This document shows positions 47,756-57,559 of a stretch of 64,000 nucleotides of DNA, in pieces. Numbering within the stretch: the first letter of the stretch is position 1; each line of letters starts with the position of its first letter. Source of the DNA: Debaryomyces hansenii CBS767 (taxonomy: Eukaryota; Ascomycota; Pichiomycetes; Serinales; Debaryomycetaceae). The notes under the pieces are model-generated. The model did not search any database and had not been told where the DNA came from. It saw only the letters and a program-made list of their open reading frames with translations. The stretch covers positions 558,001-622,000 of the forward strand of contig NC_006049.2 in NCBI RefSeq assembly GCF_000006445.2, in the 5' to 3' direction. The position numbers and the translations under genes are program-made.

Positions 47756-50377
47756 CTAAGAGAAGTTAGACATTCCGCTTCTAGACCTTGCTTTCATCTT
47801 CTCAATTCTTGCCTTTAACTGGGAGGTGACTTCAGCTGCTCTCCTCCAACTATCATCATTAGTGTTTAATTGCATCGAGTCCTTACTCAAACTGGATGTA
47901 TACAGACTTGTATTATCTGCTGCCTTCTGGGGACTGCTAAAGCGATTATATGAATTACCATTGTAGTGGTTTCCGGAATTTTCAATCTGAGGATTACCAT
48001 CTATTGATAGTCTATTCACTCTAGTACTGAGCTCACCGGATGATATGCGGCTTTCTGAAGGTGTCGTTTCTGGTGGTTGATATCTTTGCTTAGCTTCAAA
48101 GGGCGACGTAGATGACGGACTAAAAGCGGCATTATATGAGTGCTTTGCGGGTTGAGTCAGCTGTTGGCCAGTGTAAGAGTTTTGTTGCAATTTCATCATT
48201 TCTATGGTTTGTTCAAGATCTCGTATTTTTAACTTAGCATTTTCCAAGTCACTGTTGGAACGAAGAATCTGGGTCTCTTTCTGTTTGACCATGAGTAATG
48301 CGTTTGTGTGGTCCTTCAGTATATTTTCAATTTTGCTGTTAAGTTGCGATATTTCTTGAGTAAGGCTCATTTTTTCACCGTCAAAATTTTCTTGATGATG
48401 CAATGTCTGCTCTTGTTGCTCTTGCCATACTTGTTTCTCTCTACGTAAAGCCTGTAGTTCTTCTTTTTCTTTGAAGGATAAGCTACTCGTTGGCTTCGCG
48501 GCAGAACCAGAACTCAAGGAAGGTGTACTAGATGTCAAAGGTCTTCCTGTCAATCCTCTTCCAATTGATGATACTTTAGATGAATCATCACCTCTTTTTG
48601 CAGGTGACGTCGCAAGGCGCTTAGATGGTATTGTGGAGTTGGATTGCTGTTCTTGTGAAGGTTTTTTAAGTGAAGTGCTAGCAGACAGTAAACTGAGTTT
48701 TTTGGTAGTAGCTGTAGATCCTGTTGAAAGACTGGTTCTAGGTCTCGTCAATTTATTCATACCACTTTCTCCTGACGAGGAAATATTTTTAGGCCCTGGT
48801 GAAGCATGGTGATTACCCAATTTGGCATTAACATCAACTTCCTCAAAAAACTTCGTAACCTTAGCTCTTCTATTATCATCAACCTTTTCCAAGAATGCAT
48901 TGAGCTCTCTTTCCCCAGTAATTTTCATTAACGTTCCAATCATTTCAGTAGACGCTTGTCTCACTGGTTCTTGGGAATCACTTAATAATTTAACACCCGA
49001 TTCCATGATGCTTCCAATTTCTGAACCCTTGGGAGGCACCTTGGTTGCCGCTAGACACTTTTGTAAGTAATTTGTTGATGCAATCTTGACTTGAGGTGTT
49101 TTATGCTTCATAGCTGCAAGTGTTTCATCTAATATATCACTCAACGAGGAAGAATTAAAAATCGAAAACATTGCATTATTTAAAGCGTCCGCCACAGAAG
49201 CCTTTTTCTCTTTTGTTCTTTCAATCATTGGTCCAAGAACGATTGATTGATATCTTTGAAAATCACTTTTCAAGCCTCGAGCTAGAAATTCTATACAATT
49301 TGCAGCCAATTGAACTACTTGGATGTTTGCATCCTTCATACACTTTGCGAACATTCTGATAAGTTCTAAGTAGTCGTCTCTTGTTGATAATTTAACAGCT
49401 TTTTCCAACACATTGTGCACTTCCTCCAAAACTTCTTTACGATCCTTCCATTTGGTAGAGGAAATTCTTGAATTTAAGTCAGATGGTAGTTTCGATAATA
49501 CCTCAACAGGTTCCACCAAATCAAAAGGATCAAACTGTGGTTCATTAGATTTATCATCCTGTGCATCCTTCATCTCGATGTCCCCATCACCAGTAGCTTC
49601 TATCCGCGATTCTTCTTCTTTACGTCTAGCTATCTCAATTTGTTGATTTCTAGTGAATCTTTTTTGTTCAGGTGTTATATTTTGTAACGACTCGAAGGCC
49701 TTTGTTAAATCTTTTTGCTGCACAGGCTTCAAATCAGGAAATAGAATCGTTTCTAATGCAGCACCCATCCATTTGTATAGCTCGACTGTCAATTTGGTAG
49801 TTTCTGCCCTTACATTTCTATCCGCATGGGCAAATAACTTTCCTAGACATGGAATTATTAGCTTTGGCGATATCACTGAATGACACCCAAAATTCTCTAC
49901 TATTACGTGTAATGCGCTCACACAACCGGCAACTAATTTTGGTAAACGATGTTTTAAGAATGGCAATATGTCTTCGATAACACCATTAGCATTCTCAGAG
50001 AGCTCAATAAACCACAACAAACAGTCAACGGCCTTGGCCTTGGTTCCAGATCGAGACGAAGACAATCCTTTCTCACATAACGATGCTACCACTCCAGAAG
50101 ATTTCAACTTCTGAGCGTTGGCTGAATTACCCCCAAATTCCAAGTAACTAGATAGCGCTTGAATACCCGATTCCTGTGCGACAACATTGGCATCAACTAC
50201 GGCTTTTTTAAATATCTCTGGTTTTGCATTAAGCTTCTGAAAACATTCATCCAGATCATTACGGGAATTTTGACATTGTTTTGTGATCTCATCATACGCC
50301 TGGAGCCTAGCTTTCCACAATTTGTGTTCCAATTTTTCCTCTAGAGACAATGATGAATAATCAGGTTCATCAGACAT
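47756..50377 (-). CDS. STU2: XMAP215/TOG microtubule polymerase
   Basis: Kinetochore and spindle-pole microtubule polymerase. Seen in order: TOG1 (about 15-235) and TOG2 (about 290-520), each a series of HEAT-like helices; a Ser/Lys/Pro-rich basic linker (about 525-625) for lattice binding; a coiled coil (about 630-715, FKEKEELQALRREKQVWQEQ) for dimerisation; and a short C-terminal helix (RRAAEVTSQLKARIEKMKAR) that binds partners. It has two TOG domains per chain, as in other budding yeasts, and 873 residues against 888 in S. cerevisiae. Confidence 0.95.
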   Translation of the reverse strand: MSDEPDYSSLSLEEKLEHKLWKARLQAYDEITKQCQNSRNDLDECFQKLNAKPEIFKKAVVDANVVAQESGIQALSSYLEFGGNSANAQKLKSSGVVASLCEKGLSSSRSGTKAKAVDCLLWFIELSENANGVIEDILPFLKHRLPKLVAGCVSALHVIVENFGCHSVISPKLIIPCLGKLFAHADRNVRAETTKLTVELYKWMGAALETILFPDLKPVQQKDLTKAFESLQNITPEQKRFTRNQQIEIARRKEEESRIEATGDGDIEMKDAQDDKSNEPQFDPFDLVEPVEVLSKLPSDLNSRISSTKWKDRKEVLEEVHNVLEKAVKLSTRDDYLELIRMFAKCMKDANIQVVQLAANCIEFLARGLKSDFQRYQSIVLGPMIERTKEKKASVADALNNAMFSIFNSSSLSDILDETLAAMKHKTPQVKIASTNYLQKCLAATKVPPKGSEIGSIMESGVKLLSDSQEPVRQASTEMIGTLMKITGERELNAFLEKVDDNRRAKVTKFFEEVDVNAKLGNHHASPGPKNISSSGESGMNKLTRPRTSLSTGSTATTKKLSLLSASTSLKKPSQEQQSNSTIPSKRLATSPAKRGDDSSKVSSIGRGLTGRPLTSSTPSLSSGSAAKPTSSLSFKEKEELQALRREKQVWQEQQEQTLHHQENFDGEKMSLTQEISQLNSKIENILKDHTNALLMVKQKETQILRSNSDLENAKLKIRDLEQTIEMMKLQQNSYTGQQLTQPAKHSYNAAFSPSSTSPFEAKQRYQPPETTPSESRISSGELSTRVNRLSIDGNPQIENSGNHYNGNSYNRFSSPQKAADNTSLYTSSLSKDSMQLNTNDDSWRRAAEVTSQLKARIEKMKARSRSGMSNFS

Positions 50378-50913
50378 ACTTTTATGCTCTATGTATGGCT
50401 TCCCGTAAGTTGTGTAGTATAGCTACTAATTGATTTTTTTTGTTTTGTAAACAAAAGAAATGACCCGTGCACGACTTGAATTAGACTACAATAGTTACTG
50501 GAAGATAAGATTACCATTAGTAGTCAAATGAGGAGTGTTGGCACCATTGAGTTAGATAATCGGCATAAAGTAGGTGGAATAAAAAATATCTTGCAAGAGG
50601 TGATTGAGTTGGCAAAAATTGGCAAAATGCAACTTGTATTGAGTAAAACTTAGTAGTATTATATAAAATAAACAGTCTCTAACGGCTGTTTGAAGGAATA
50701 AAAATATGTATTGTGTAAGGAAGAATAAATGTCAACCAGCAAAGATAATTATGACAAATGATGGATACACAGAAGAACCGTGTAACTTAATACTTAACCC
50801 CACTGGAATAGTAGTTGTATTAACAAGCGCAAAGAGCTAAGTCTGCAATAGTTCCGTGATAACGTTTGTGTTGATCCTATGTAGGGATGGGATTAGGAGG
50901 GATATATACACAC
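50378..50913. other. Intergenic between STU2 and complex I gene, 536 bp
   Basis: Contains the STU2 promoter with TTTTGTAAACAAAA at 50443-50456, which includes the forkhead core GTAAACA (50447-50453) 70 bp before the start. A 23-codon frame at 50460-50531 is not supported. Nothing else recognised. Confidence 0.45.
50447..50453 (+). promoter_or_regulatory. Forkhead-type GTAAACA box before STU2
   Basis: GTAAACA within an imperfect palindrome, 70 bp upstream of STU2. Fkh1/Fkh2 sites of this form drive G2/M genes; this is a single site, so weak evidence. Confidence 0.3.
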
Positions 50914-51534
50914 TTACTCGATGTATTTGGTGTATTTGGCCTTGATGTCTTCGAAAGGCTTCAAGTTATTGAAACCCCATTCTTCTTCACCAGGTCTATT
51001 TTCATAGTATTTTTGAATCGACACGCCGTGATATGGGTGGTGTGCCAAGTTGAACCATGGTATAATGGCCATGACGGTGAAGGAAAACTGTGAGTTTCTA
51101 TTGGCAATATCCTTCATTCTGTCGTCCAAAACGGATTCATTTTCGTGGTATGGTAATTTTTCTTCCGATAACAACTTCTTAATCTCGTATCTGTCCTTCT
51201 TAACTTCTCTGGCGTTTTCAGACCATCCCAAAAATCTTCTGGAAGATCTAACATAGGCCAAGAAAAAACCACCGCAGAATCCCAATAATGATGCTGCTCT
51301 TAAAGCTCCACCTGGAACCTTACTTGGGGCCTTGAATGCTCCGGCAGTTGGCTCTAATCTTTCCCAAAGATGTAATGCCAATGGGAACCCTGCCATGGTA
51401 GCGGCCCAACATCCATAATCAGATGGTCTAAAGTATGAAATGACTCTCTTAAAATGTGGATCAACATCAATGAGTTCATAATCAGAGTATGGTGGGTCCG
51501 ATCTCACCGGTTCGTAGTTCTTGTTATAGGACAT
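50914..51534 (-). CDS. Complex I (NADH:ubiquinone oxidoreductase) 21-kDa subunit
   Basis: Accessory subunit of mitochondrial complex I, related to the Neurospora 20.9-kDa subunit (NUXM in Yarrowia, by memory). The 206 residues start MSYNKNYEPVRSDPPYSDYE, then the conserved FKRVISYFRPSDYGCWAATM, a hydrophobic segment (ATMAGFPLALHLW), a second one (AASLLGFCGGFFLAYVRSS), and the Y-H-NES-x-DDR motif. S. cerevisiae lacks complex I, so the gene is a useful lineage marker. Confidence 0.93.
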   Translation of the reverse strand: MSYNKNYEPVRSDPPYSDYELIDVDPHFKRVISYFRPSDYGCWAATMAGFPLALHLWERLEPTAGAFKAPSKVPGGALRAASLLGFCGGFFLAYVRSSRRFLGWSENAREVKKDRYEIKKLLSEEKLPYHENESVLDDRMKDIANRNSQFSFTVMAIIPWFNLAHHPYHGVSIQKYYENRPGEEEWGFNNLKPFEDIKAKYTKYIE

Positions 51535-52266
51535 CCTTTATTGTTTTACAATTAATCAAACTTCTATTGAGTTGTATAATACCTTTCATACTAATTTTCA
51601 ATTCGCAAAATTTGATTGGAAGCGATTTCTGGAAGTAGCGAGCGTGCGTATACCACAATTATAATGTTGGTGTAGGGATGTTTAAGCCATGTGGTGTATT
51701 GATGTATGTGTTGCCATTTAGCTAGCCCGGTTTTTTGCAGTAATCACTTAATAACCGATGCTTCTATCATGGCGCCGACTGATTCTCATTCAGGCCATAT
51801 CATAAGTACCAGTTAGTTAAATTCTAGATGGTTTGGTATAGGGGTTTGGAGAAAGGTTCCAAATATCTAGCTTGTCTATGAGTACGTACTTTGTTTAGTA
51901 TGTTGTAGTATATTTTGCAGTACTAGTTGCTATGGATGTTTTGCTTTATGATATAGTGAACGAACCCAAGCGGCGGAACGTGCGAGTATCTACCCGACGA
52001 GCTTTTGAAGTAAGTTGGATAGGTGTAATATATGTTTGTCATGGCTAGAATTCAAACCAGCATACTTTCAAGGAACTAAAACCAACAATATTCTAACATT
52101 CACACGATCCTCTTATGTGGATACAAAGTAGCGCTATCCCCAGACTATTAGCGGGTGATTGATTCCAAGGTTATGGAAAGAACATGAACTATATGCAGTA
52201 CCAATAATATACCCATATCGCTATTGCCATAAATTACTAGAGTAGATAACAATATAGTAACTAAAC
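51535..52266. other. Divergent promoter of complex I gene and YOR292C-like gene, 732 bp
   Basis: No gene supported. No specific binding site recognised. Confidence 0.5.
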
Positions 52267-53232
52267 ATGGCGATACGGCTAGAAGATGAATATGGCAGTG
52301 GAGTACCGGATTTATCTGATATAGAGTCACAAGATTATAATAGAGTAGTCTCAGATCGTTCTGTGTTTACAAAAATAATTAATTGTCCACGGATATATAA
52401 CATACCAGCATTGAATTTCGTTATCATTGGAATTTTAGGAACGTTCTTACTTAAACTAACAACCAAATATACTGGTTTGTATATGAAGAATTCGTTGATA
52501 ACTATAATTGTGACAAACCTTGTTTTGTACGGCATATCCGAAACGTTAGCACAATCGCTTCTATCTTATAATCCTACCGAACCAAGACTAAGTTTCAAAT
52601 TCAATAGAACTACTGGTGGCTACGGGGGGATTTCGTTTAATCCCAACAACTATGGGGATAGGAATAGAGTTGGGGATTTTAGTGATGAACAAGTTCCTAT
52701 GGAGAGTGATGATGAGGATTTAAACAGGTTTATAGATTACATTCAGGATAATGATTCTACGTATGAGTCTCCATCAATGCAATCTTACAATCCAGATATG
52801 ACACCTTTAGCGTTAGAACTGGTGGAATTAACATATTATCAATTCAATAGGCTTGCAGGATTTATGTGTTGGGGCTTTATTATGGCTTGCGTTCAATGCT
52901 GGTGGTACAAATTCTTACAAATATATTCTAAGGATCCAAAATTTATTGAGGTGCTTAGAAAAGTATTAACTGATCAATTGTGCTTTTCACCGATTTCACT
53001 TTTTTGCTTTTTTACATACGGGACTATTGTTCTTGAAAGTGGCAATTGGAACGACGTGAAGGCCAAGTTGGATAGAATATACATGAAAACCTTGCTAATA
53101 AACTATTCCGTATGGTTTCCAGTTCAGTTTTTTAATTTCTTATTAGTTCCTAGAGACTTCCAAGTCCCATTTAGTTCGTCTGTATCGGTGTTATGGAATT
53201 GTTTCTTATCAATGAGAAATTCAAGTGCATAG
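52267..53232 (+). CDS. Mpv17/PMP22-family membrane protein (YOR292C-like)
   Basis: Integral membrane protein of the Mpv17/Pmp22 family, of which Sym1 is the mitochondrial member; this one is closest to the uncharacterised S. cerevisiae YOR292C (about 309 residues), which is reported vacuolar. Four hydrophobic segments occur (about 44-63, 76-95, 195-217, 236-256). The family C-terminus is recognisable: DQLCFSPISLFCFF and NYSVWFPVQFFNFLLVPRDFQVPF. An acidic insert lies between segments 2 and 3. Convergent with PBA1, 35 bases apart. Confidence 0.9.
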   Translation: MAIRLEDEYGSGVPDLSDIESQDYNRVVSDRSVFTKIINCPRIYNIPALNFVIIGILGTFLLKLTTKYTGLYMKNSLITIIVTNLVLYGISETLAQSLLSYNPTEPRLSFKFNRTTGGYGGISFNPNNYGDRNRVGDFSDEQVPMESDDEDLNRFIDYIQDNDSTYESPSMQSYNPDMTPLALELVELTYYQFNRLAGFMCWGFIMACVQCWWYKFLQIYSKDPKFIEVLRKVLTDQLCFSPISLFCFFTYGTIVLESGNWNDVKAKLDRIYMKTLLINYSVWFPVQFFNFLLVPRDFQVPFSSSVSVLWNCFLSMRNSSA

Positions 53233-53267
53233 ATGCTATATAAATGCTTATTCATTACATACGTTTA

Positions 53268-54151
53268 CTATATATACATACCAGAATTGGAATAACCGTT
53301 TATCTTCCTTACCGTTGAACTTACTTGCTTCAAATAATTTCCCTGGTCCGAAGTACCGACCAAGAGCTCATTCAAGACAAAAGACGCATCGACGAACGCA
53401 TCTGTATCAATTTTCTCAAATCCTGATTGTCCTTCAGATCTCAAAACTAGCGACATCAACCTAGGCTGGCGCAACAAAGATATTTGAGAATTGAAAGAAG
53501 CTCCTATGCCGGTGATAAAATGTGGTGGTTTCAAACTCGGAATAGCTGCGTAAATATCTGGCGTCTGCATATCAAAATCGACTTCTAACTTGTTAATAGT
53601 CTCGTTACTACTGATGAGCGAAGGAGACAAAATGATCCATGCCTTGTTGATTGTTTTGTCAAGTTCTTCGGTAAGTTTCTGGGCCAATATATTGTTTGCT
53701 ATGATATTTGGGAAATGAGGTATATTGACACTCAAGTATCTATCATCGTGTTGTACAATAGGTATTTTCAACTTCCCGTATTTATCAATTAACGACTTTC
53801 TCATGACTGCCGTATACAACTGTTCATCTTCATCGTATACATCATCATCTTCATCGTTAGTTTGTAAGTCTGCTAATTGCGGATATTCAATATTTATGTA
53901 TCCCACTGCTTTACCATTCGGCAAATCTTCAACCAATACCTTTAAAGTCTTAGGAGATATGACGATATAATCCATCGAAGTAATATTCTGATTCAATTCA
54001 ACCAATATGTTAGGTATAGGCGATGGAATTGCATCATCTACTTCGTCATCAAGTGTATGACGAGGAGCAGGTATTTCATTCCATGGTTTAATCTAAGGAT
54101 ATGTTAGTTTATACTCGACGCAATTGATCCAATAACTATACTTACTAACAT
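53268..54151 (-). CDS. PBA1/POC1: proteasome assembly chaperone (one intron, 6-nt first exon)
   Basis: Partner of Add66/Pba2 in assembling the 20S alpha ring. Exon 1 is just ATGTTA (54146-54151) and exon 2 is 53268-54092; spliced, the 276-residue protein starts MLIKPWNEIPAPRHTLDDEV, matching the S. cerevisiae start (MLFKQWNDLPEPKHLLD as I recall). Exon 2 has no suitable ATG near its start and is preceded by an in-frame stop, so splicing is required. The end SNSGMYI fits the C-terminal HbYX-like tail (S-G-L-Y-I) that docks on the alpha ring. Between COQ9 and the YOR292C-like gene. Confidence 0.9.
54093..54145 (-). other. PBA1 intron, 53 nt
   Basis: Donor GTAAGT (54140-54145), branch point ACTAAC (within AAACTAAC, 54103-54110) and acceptor TTAG ending at 54093. 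It interrupts the gene after the second codon. Confidence 0.88.
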
Positions 54152-54345
54152 CACTCCAGTAATGAGTTCTTTATTTGTTATTCTATACGAAATCAATATA
54201 GACGCCACTATATATAATAAACTAACCTGCAAAAAGCATTAAAAACAAACATTTGCAGGTTGGGTATAATCAAACCTTACGATTTTTCTATTAAATGGTA
54301 AGTATATATAATTCAGAGAAAAGATATAGACAATAAGCTATAACC

Positions 54346-55104
54346 ATGTTCAAATTCATAATAAGACCTGCGGGAAAACCGTCATATATGGCCAGACGGG
54401 CGTACCATTCAATAGATCATCCAAGCTCAAATATAATCGTTAATCCTAAATCGATGGAATCAATAATATTGACGAAATCGCTTACATACCTTCCAAAATT
54501 CGGATTTGATTCGTTATGTATAACTCAGGCAATCCGGGACTTGAAGTACCCAGATTCGTTACAGTCAGCCATATCCAGTTCTCCTTCAGGAAATTCGTTA
54601 GAATTCCAATTAATGTTACACTGGCTTAAAATTCAGAGACAAAACTTACAGGACCATGTCTTAGATCCGAAGAGTGAGTTTAATTCTATAAATGATGAGT
54701 ACGAACGAGTCATCTATTTAATCAATAAAAGGTTAGAATATAACCAGCCTATTATAAACAAGTTATCAACAGGTTTATCGCAGTTGATTGCACCTTATAA
54801 TATGAATCAATCTTTAGACGAATTGCACAATTTGAGTGACGACATTGCATTTTATGCGGGCGATACTTCTAATGACTTTGCCTGGTACTCTAAAAGATTA
54901 GGGTTCTCGTCGATTTATGTTAGTTCTGAGGTTTTCATGTTGCAAGATACAAGTAAAGATTTCCATCATACTAGAAAGTTTGTTGAAGATAAGGTACAAG
55001 CGTTCAGCAACTTAGGTGGGGCTTATAATGATGTTGAGCAATGGGGAACATTTAATGCTATCAGCTTGGTGAATTTGATCAAGACTCAATTAGCTAGAGG
55101 TTAA
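54346..55104 (+). CDS. COQ9: coenzyme Q biosynthesis lipid-binding protein
   Basis: Mitochondrial matrix protein that presents ubiquinone intermediates to Coq7. A basic presequence (MFKFIIRPAGKPSYMARRAY) is followed by a TetR-like helical domain. The family block FYAGDTSNDFAWYSKRLGFS with YVSSEVFMLQDTS (about 178-205) is intact. The 252 residues match the family (260 in S. cerevisiae). It diverges from PBA1 and converges with YKE2, the same trio as in S. cerevisiae by memory. Confidence 0.95.
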   Translation: MFKFIIRPAGKPSYMARRAYHSIDHPSSNIIVNPKSMESIILTKSLTYLPKFGFDSLCITQAIRDLKYPDSLQSAISSSPSGNSLEFQLMLHWLKIQRQNLQDHVLDPKSEFNSINDEYERVIYLINKRLEYNQPIINKLSTGLSQLIAPYNMNQSLDELHNLSDDIAFYAGDTSNDFAWYSKRLGFSSIYVSSEVFMLQDTSKDFHHTRKFVEDKVQAFSNLGGAYNDVEQWGTFNAISLVNLIKTQLARG

Positions 55105-55206
55105 ATTAAAATTAGGTAAGTTTCTTACTATTATTATATTATATAGAAAATTATTTGTGAAGACTGCTAATATACATATATGCTGTTTATACTGACGGGG
55201 AAGCTA

Positions 55207-55554
55207 CTATGAACTCATTTGGCTTCTAATAGCTATCAATTTCTCTCTGGTAGCTTCAATCTTCTTTTCTTCATCGCCAATTTTGGTCTCAACTCTTTTG
55301 ATTTCGCCTTCAATAAATTCGATTCTCTTAGTGACATTCAATTTGGCCTCGCCGTATTCTTGGGGCATTAATATAGGACCTGTTAACTTGTAAATTTTGG
55401 AATCTTCATTCAAATTGTCGAATTCGTTTAGAACAATTTTGTTTTCCTGATATTGTGTTTCTAATGTGGAACGAGCCGTCATCAACTCATTGAGAGTACC
55501 CTGGGAATTACTGAACTCTAAAGAGAGCTTTTCAAAGTCTTGTTGAGTGGACAT
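55207..55554 (-). CDS. YKE2/GIM1: prefoldin subunit 6
   Basis: Subunit of the hexameric prefoldin chaperone that passes unfolded actin and tubulin to the CCT chaperonin. A beta-type prefoldin: two long coiled-coil helices joined by the hairpin KIYKLTGPILMPQEYGEAK (about 53-71). The 115 residues match the family (114 in S. cerevisiae). Confidence 0.95.
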   Translation of the reverse strand: MSTQQDFEKLSLEFSNSQGTLNELMTARSTLETQYQENKIVLNEFDNLNEDSKIYKLTGPILMPQEYGEAKLNVTKRIEFIEGEIKRVETKIGDEEKKIEATREKLIAIRSQMSS

Positions 55555-55873
55555 GTTTTCCTGTTCAATGATTGAATTACAGTTCTCCCAGCATAGTTCT
55601 AAAATCTTCGAAAATCATATATGACGAAAAGTATCACAAAATCAGAAATTTAAGAAAAATCATTACTACTTACATAAATCTTCATTGACATATAACCTAC
55701 CTAAACCAAAAACTAATATGAAATCAAACAAGATCACTCATAATTGACCAAAATAAAAGAACTAAAACAGAAAAAATGTGGGCCGGGATGACAAATTGAA
55801 ATTAAAACATGAACAAATAAAATCTATTGGCACTTTTTAATCAATACAAAAGCAAAACCCAGTACGACAAATA
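55555..55873. other. Intergenic, 319 bp
   Basis: AT-rich; YKE2 promoter and 3' end of the next gene. Nothing specific recognised. Confidence 0.5.
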
Positions 55874-56668
55874 TTAACTTGGAAAAATGCTATTGTCATT
55901 CTCATTAACAGTGATCTCAGTAACATGAACTTTGTACATTCTATTCGTAGAGTCACCGTATTCACCCATCAGCTCAAATTCTTCATATTCGTCAATAACA
56001 ACATCTTCATGATCTTCTATTTCATCTAGCTCCATAGAAGTATTTTCGAATGGAAATTCTTCGTCCGCATTTTCATTTGCATCATGATCGTCATCATCTA
56101 TCATAGCATTATCATCACCGGCAGCTCCACATAAAAATGACGGCCTGGGATCGTGATACGAAGTGTGTCTTCTCTGTTGTGATTTTGGCGAAGTCATTCT
56201 CGAATACGATGGTGTATTGGCAGCAGAGCTTGCTTGTGATTGAGAACAAGACCTCGAAGCTGACCTAGAACCCAGTACTGAATTCGATGACGACTTAGAC
56301 CCGCTCATATCCCTCATTTTCTTCTCGTTTGCAAGCGATTTCTGCTGTTGGTAAGGTGATGCAAATAAATCCTGGTTAAATATAAACCCCTGGCATTCCT
56401 TTAACGAGATAATATTATAGCTAGAGCTATGAGAATAGTAATTTGGAGAGTCGTACACCGAAATATTTTCATTTTGTACCATAGCTGGTGATAGCAACGA
56501 GTTACGCCTGAACCAAGGAGATGACGTAGATGTAAATGATGAACTACGTCTTTTATTAATGCTTTGTTGATTGCGGAATGTATCTCTCGAATATGAATCT
56601 TGTCGTTTGGAATTCCGCTTCAGTTGGGGCGAATTTGATAGCGAATAGCCTGTAGTCAAGTCAGTCAT
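55874..56668 (-). CDS. Unrecognised Ser-rich protein with GFIFNQDLFASPYQQ core
   Basis: Not recognised with certainty. The start is the ATG at 56668 (MTDLTTGYSLS); the frame opens one codon earlier with GTG only. The 264 residues have a basic, Ser-rich first third with RRSSS, RRNS and KRNS sites that suit protein kinase A-type kinases, then a hydrophobic-core motif GFIFNQDLFASPYQQQ (about 95-109), a second Ser-rich stretch, an acidic run (DDDDHDANENADEEF) and a conserved-looking end (YKVHVTEITVNENDN). No membrane segment or signal. It may be a phosphoregulated signalling or stress protein; that is inference. Confidence 0.75.
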   Translation of the reverse strand: MTDLTTGYSLSNSPQLKRNSKRQDSYSRDTFRNQQSINKRRSSSFTSTSSPWFRRNSLLSPAMVQNENISVYDSPNYYSHSSSYNIISLKECQGFIFNQDLFASPYQQQKSLANEKKMRDMSGSKSSSNSVLGSRSASRSCSQSQASSAANTPSYSRMTSPKSQQRRHTSYHDPRPSFLCGAAGDDNAMIDDDDHDANENADEEFPFENTSMELDEIEDHEDVVIDEYEEFELMGEYGDSTNRMYKVHVTEITVNENDNSIFPS

Positions 56669-57025
56669 CACTTCTTCTTAATAGATTATCCCTTTCTGAT
56701 ACCTTTTGATGCTATGATTTGCTTGAATTTATAACCTAAATGTCTTGTGAGTCAAGGCAGTTATGACCCAATTGAAGTGACTAAAATCGATAAGGATCAG
56801 TATATCACGTGCTTCGTAACTTCTAGATGCATGATTTTGGTAAGTACTGTAACGGTCGATATCATCACGAGCAGTCTGGAAGGCACGGATAGGCTTGTAA
56901 ATCTACATGTCTTTGGCAGTGGGTAAGTAATACTCCATATCTTATTTACAAGTAAATGCAAGACCTAATAACTCCTATAAAACCATAATTCGTAACCAGT
57001 GTAATTTATCGATAGTACCTACGTA
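56669..57025. other. Intergenic, 357 bp
   Basis: Promoter of the Ser-rich gene and 3' end of UPS1. A TCACGTG box lies at 56805-56811, about 140 bp before the Ser-rich gene. Confidence 0.5.
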
Positions 57026-57559
57026 CTACGTACTTCTCCTCATCCATACCTCTTTCCTCTCGTTCAATTTGTCAACCACATACTTCAATCCTTCTCTAGA
57101 ATTGGCCATGTTTGATGAGAACCTGTTGCGGCTCCACTCTTCAATTTTCTGCTTGAATCCAAACAAGTTGGAGGAAAACCTCACCTTGCTCTCCACCAAT
57201 GTACTAAATGGACTATCTGCAGAGTACTTCATGTACTCCTCGATCCTAATGAATTTCCTGTGGTCCACATTCGATGTGTATGAGAGCATTTGGTTAGTTT
57301 TGGGGTTGATGATGGTCTTCTCGATGATCCACGAGTCCAAATGCGTCCCTAAAAACGGCTTGATAAACTTGGGCAACCTCCCGGTCTTTACAATTATCTT
57401 GGTGGTCCTGAGACACCCATCCGTGTCCATATATCTGTCAAGAGTATCAATACTCAAGACATGCTTTGCGTACGGATTGGGGTACCTATTCAAATATGCA
57501 AGACTAACCGTGGGGAAATCGTGGTTAAACACATGGGCATTCTCAAATACTTGAACCAT
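57026..57559 (-). CDS. UPS1: mitochondrial intermembrane-space phosphatidic acid carrier
   Basis: PRELI/MSF1-domain protein that, with Mdm35, moves phosphatidic acid for cardiolipin synthesis. The 177 residues are a single PRELI domain: AYLNRYPNPYAKHVLSIDTL (about 21-40), LRTTKIIVKTGRLPKF, DSWIIEKTIINPKTNQM, VRFSSNLFGFKQKIEEWS. Length and motif wording match Ups1 (175) better than Ups2 (230). UPS1 also lies near PBA1, YKE2 and COQ9 in S. cerevisiae. Confidence 0.92.
   Translation of the reverse strand: MVQVFENAHVFNHDFPTVSLAYLNRYPNPYAKHVLSIDTLDRYMDTDGCLRTTKIIVKTGRLPKFIKPFLGTHLDSWIIEKTIINPKTNQMLSYTSNVDHRKFIRIEEYMKYSADSPFSTLVESKVRFSSNLFGFKQKIEEWSRNRFSSNMANSREGLKYVVDKLNERKEVWMRRST

Noticed and set aside
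50460..50531. 23-codon ATG frame between STU2 and the complex I gene
   Set aside because: Too short, no splice signals to extend it, no recognised homologue.
54294..54345. ATG followed by GTAAGT upstream of COQ9, as a possible first exon
   Set aside because: No branch point before the COQ9 ATG and the family start at 54346 has a good mitochondrial presequence.
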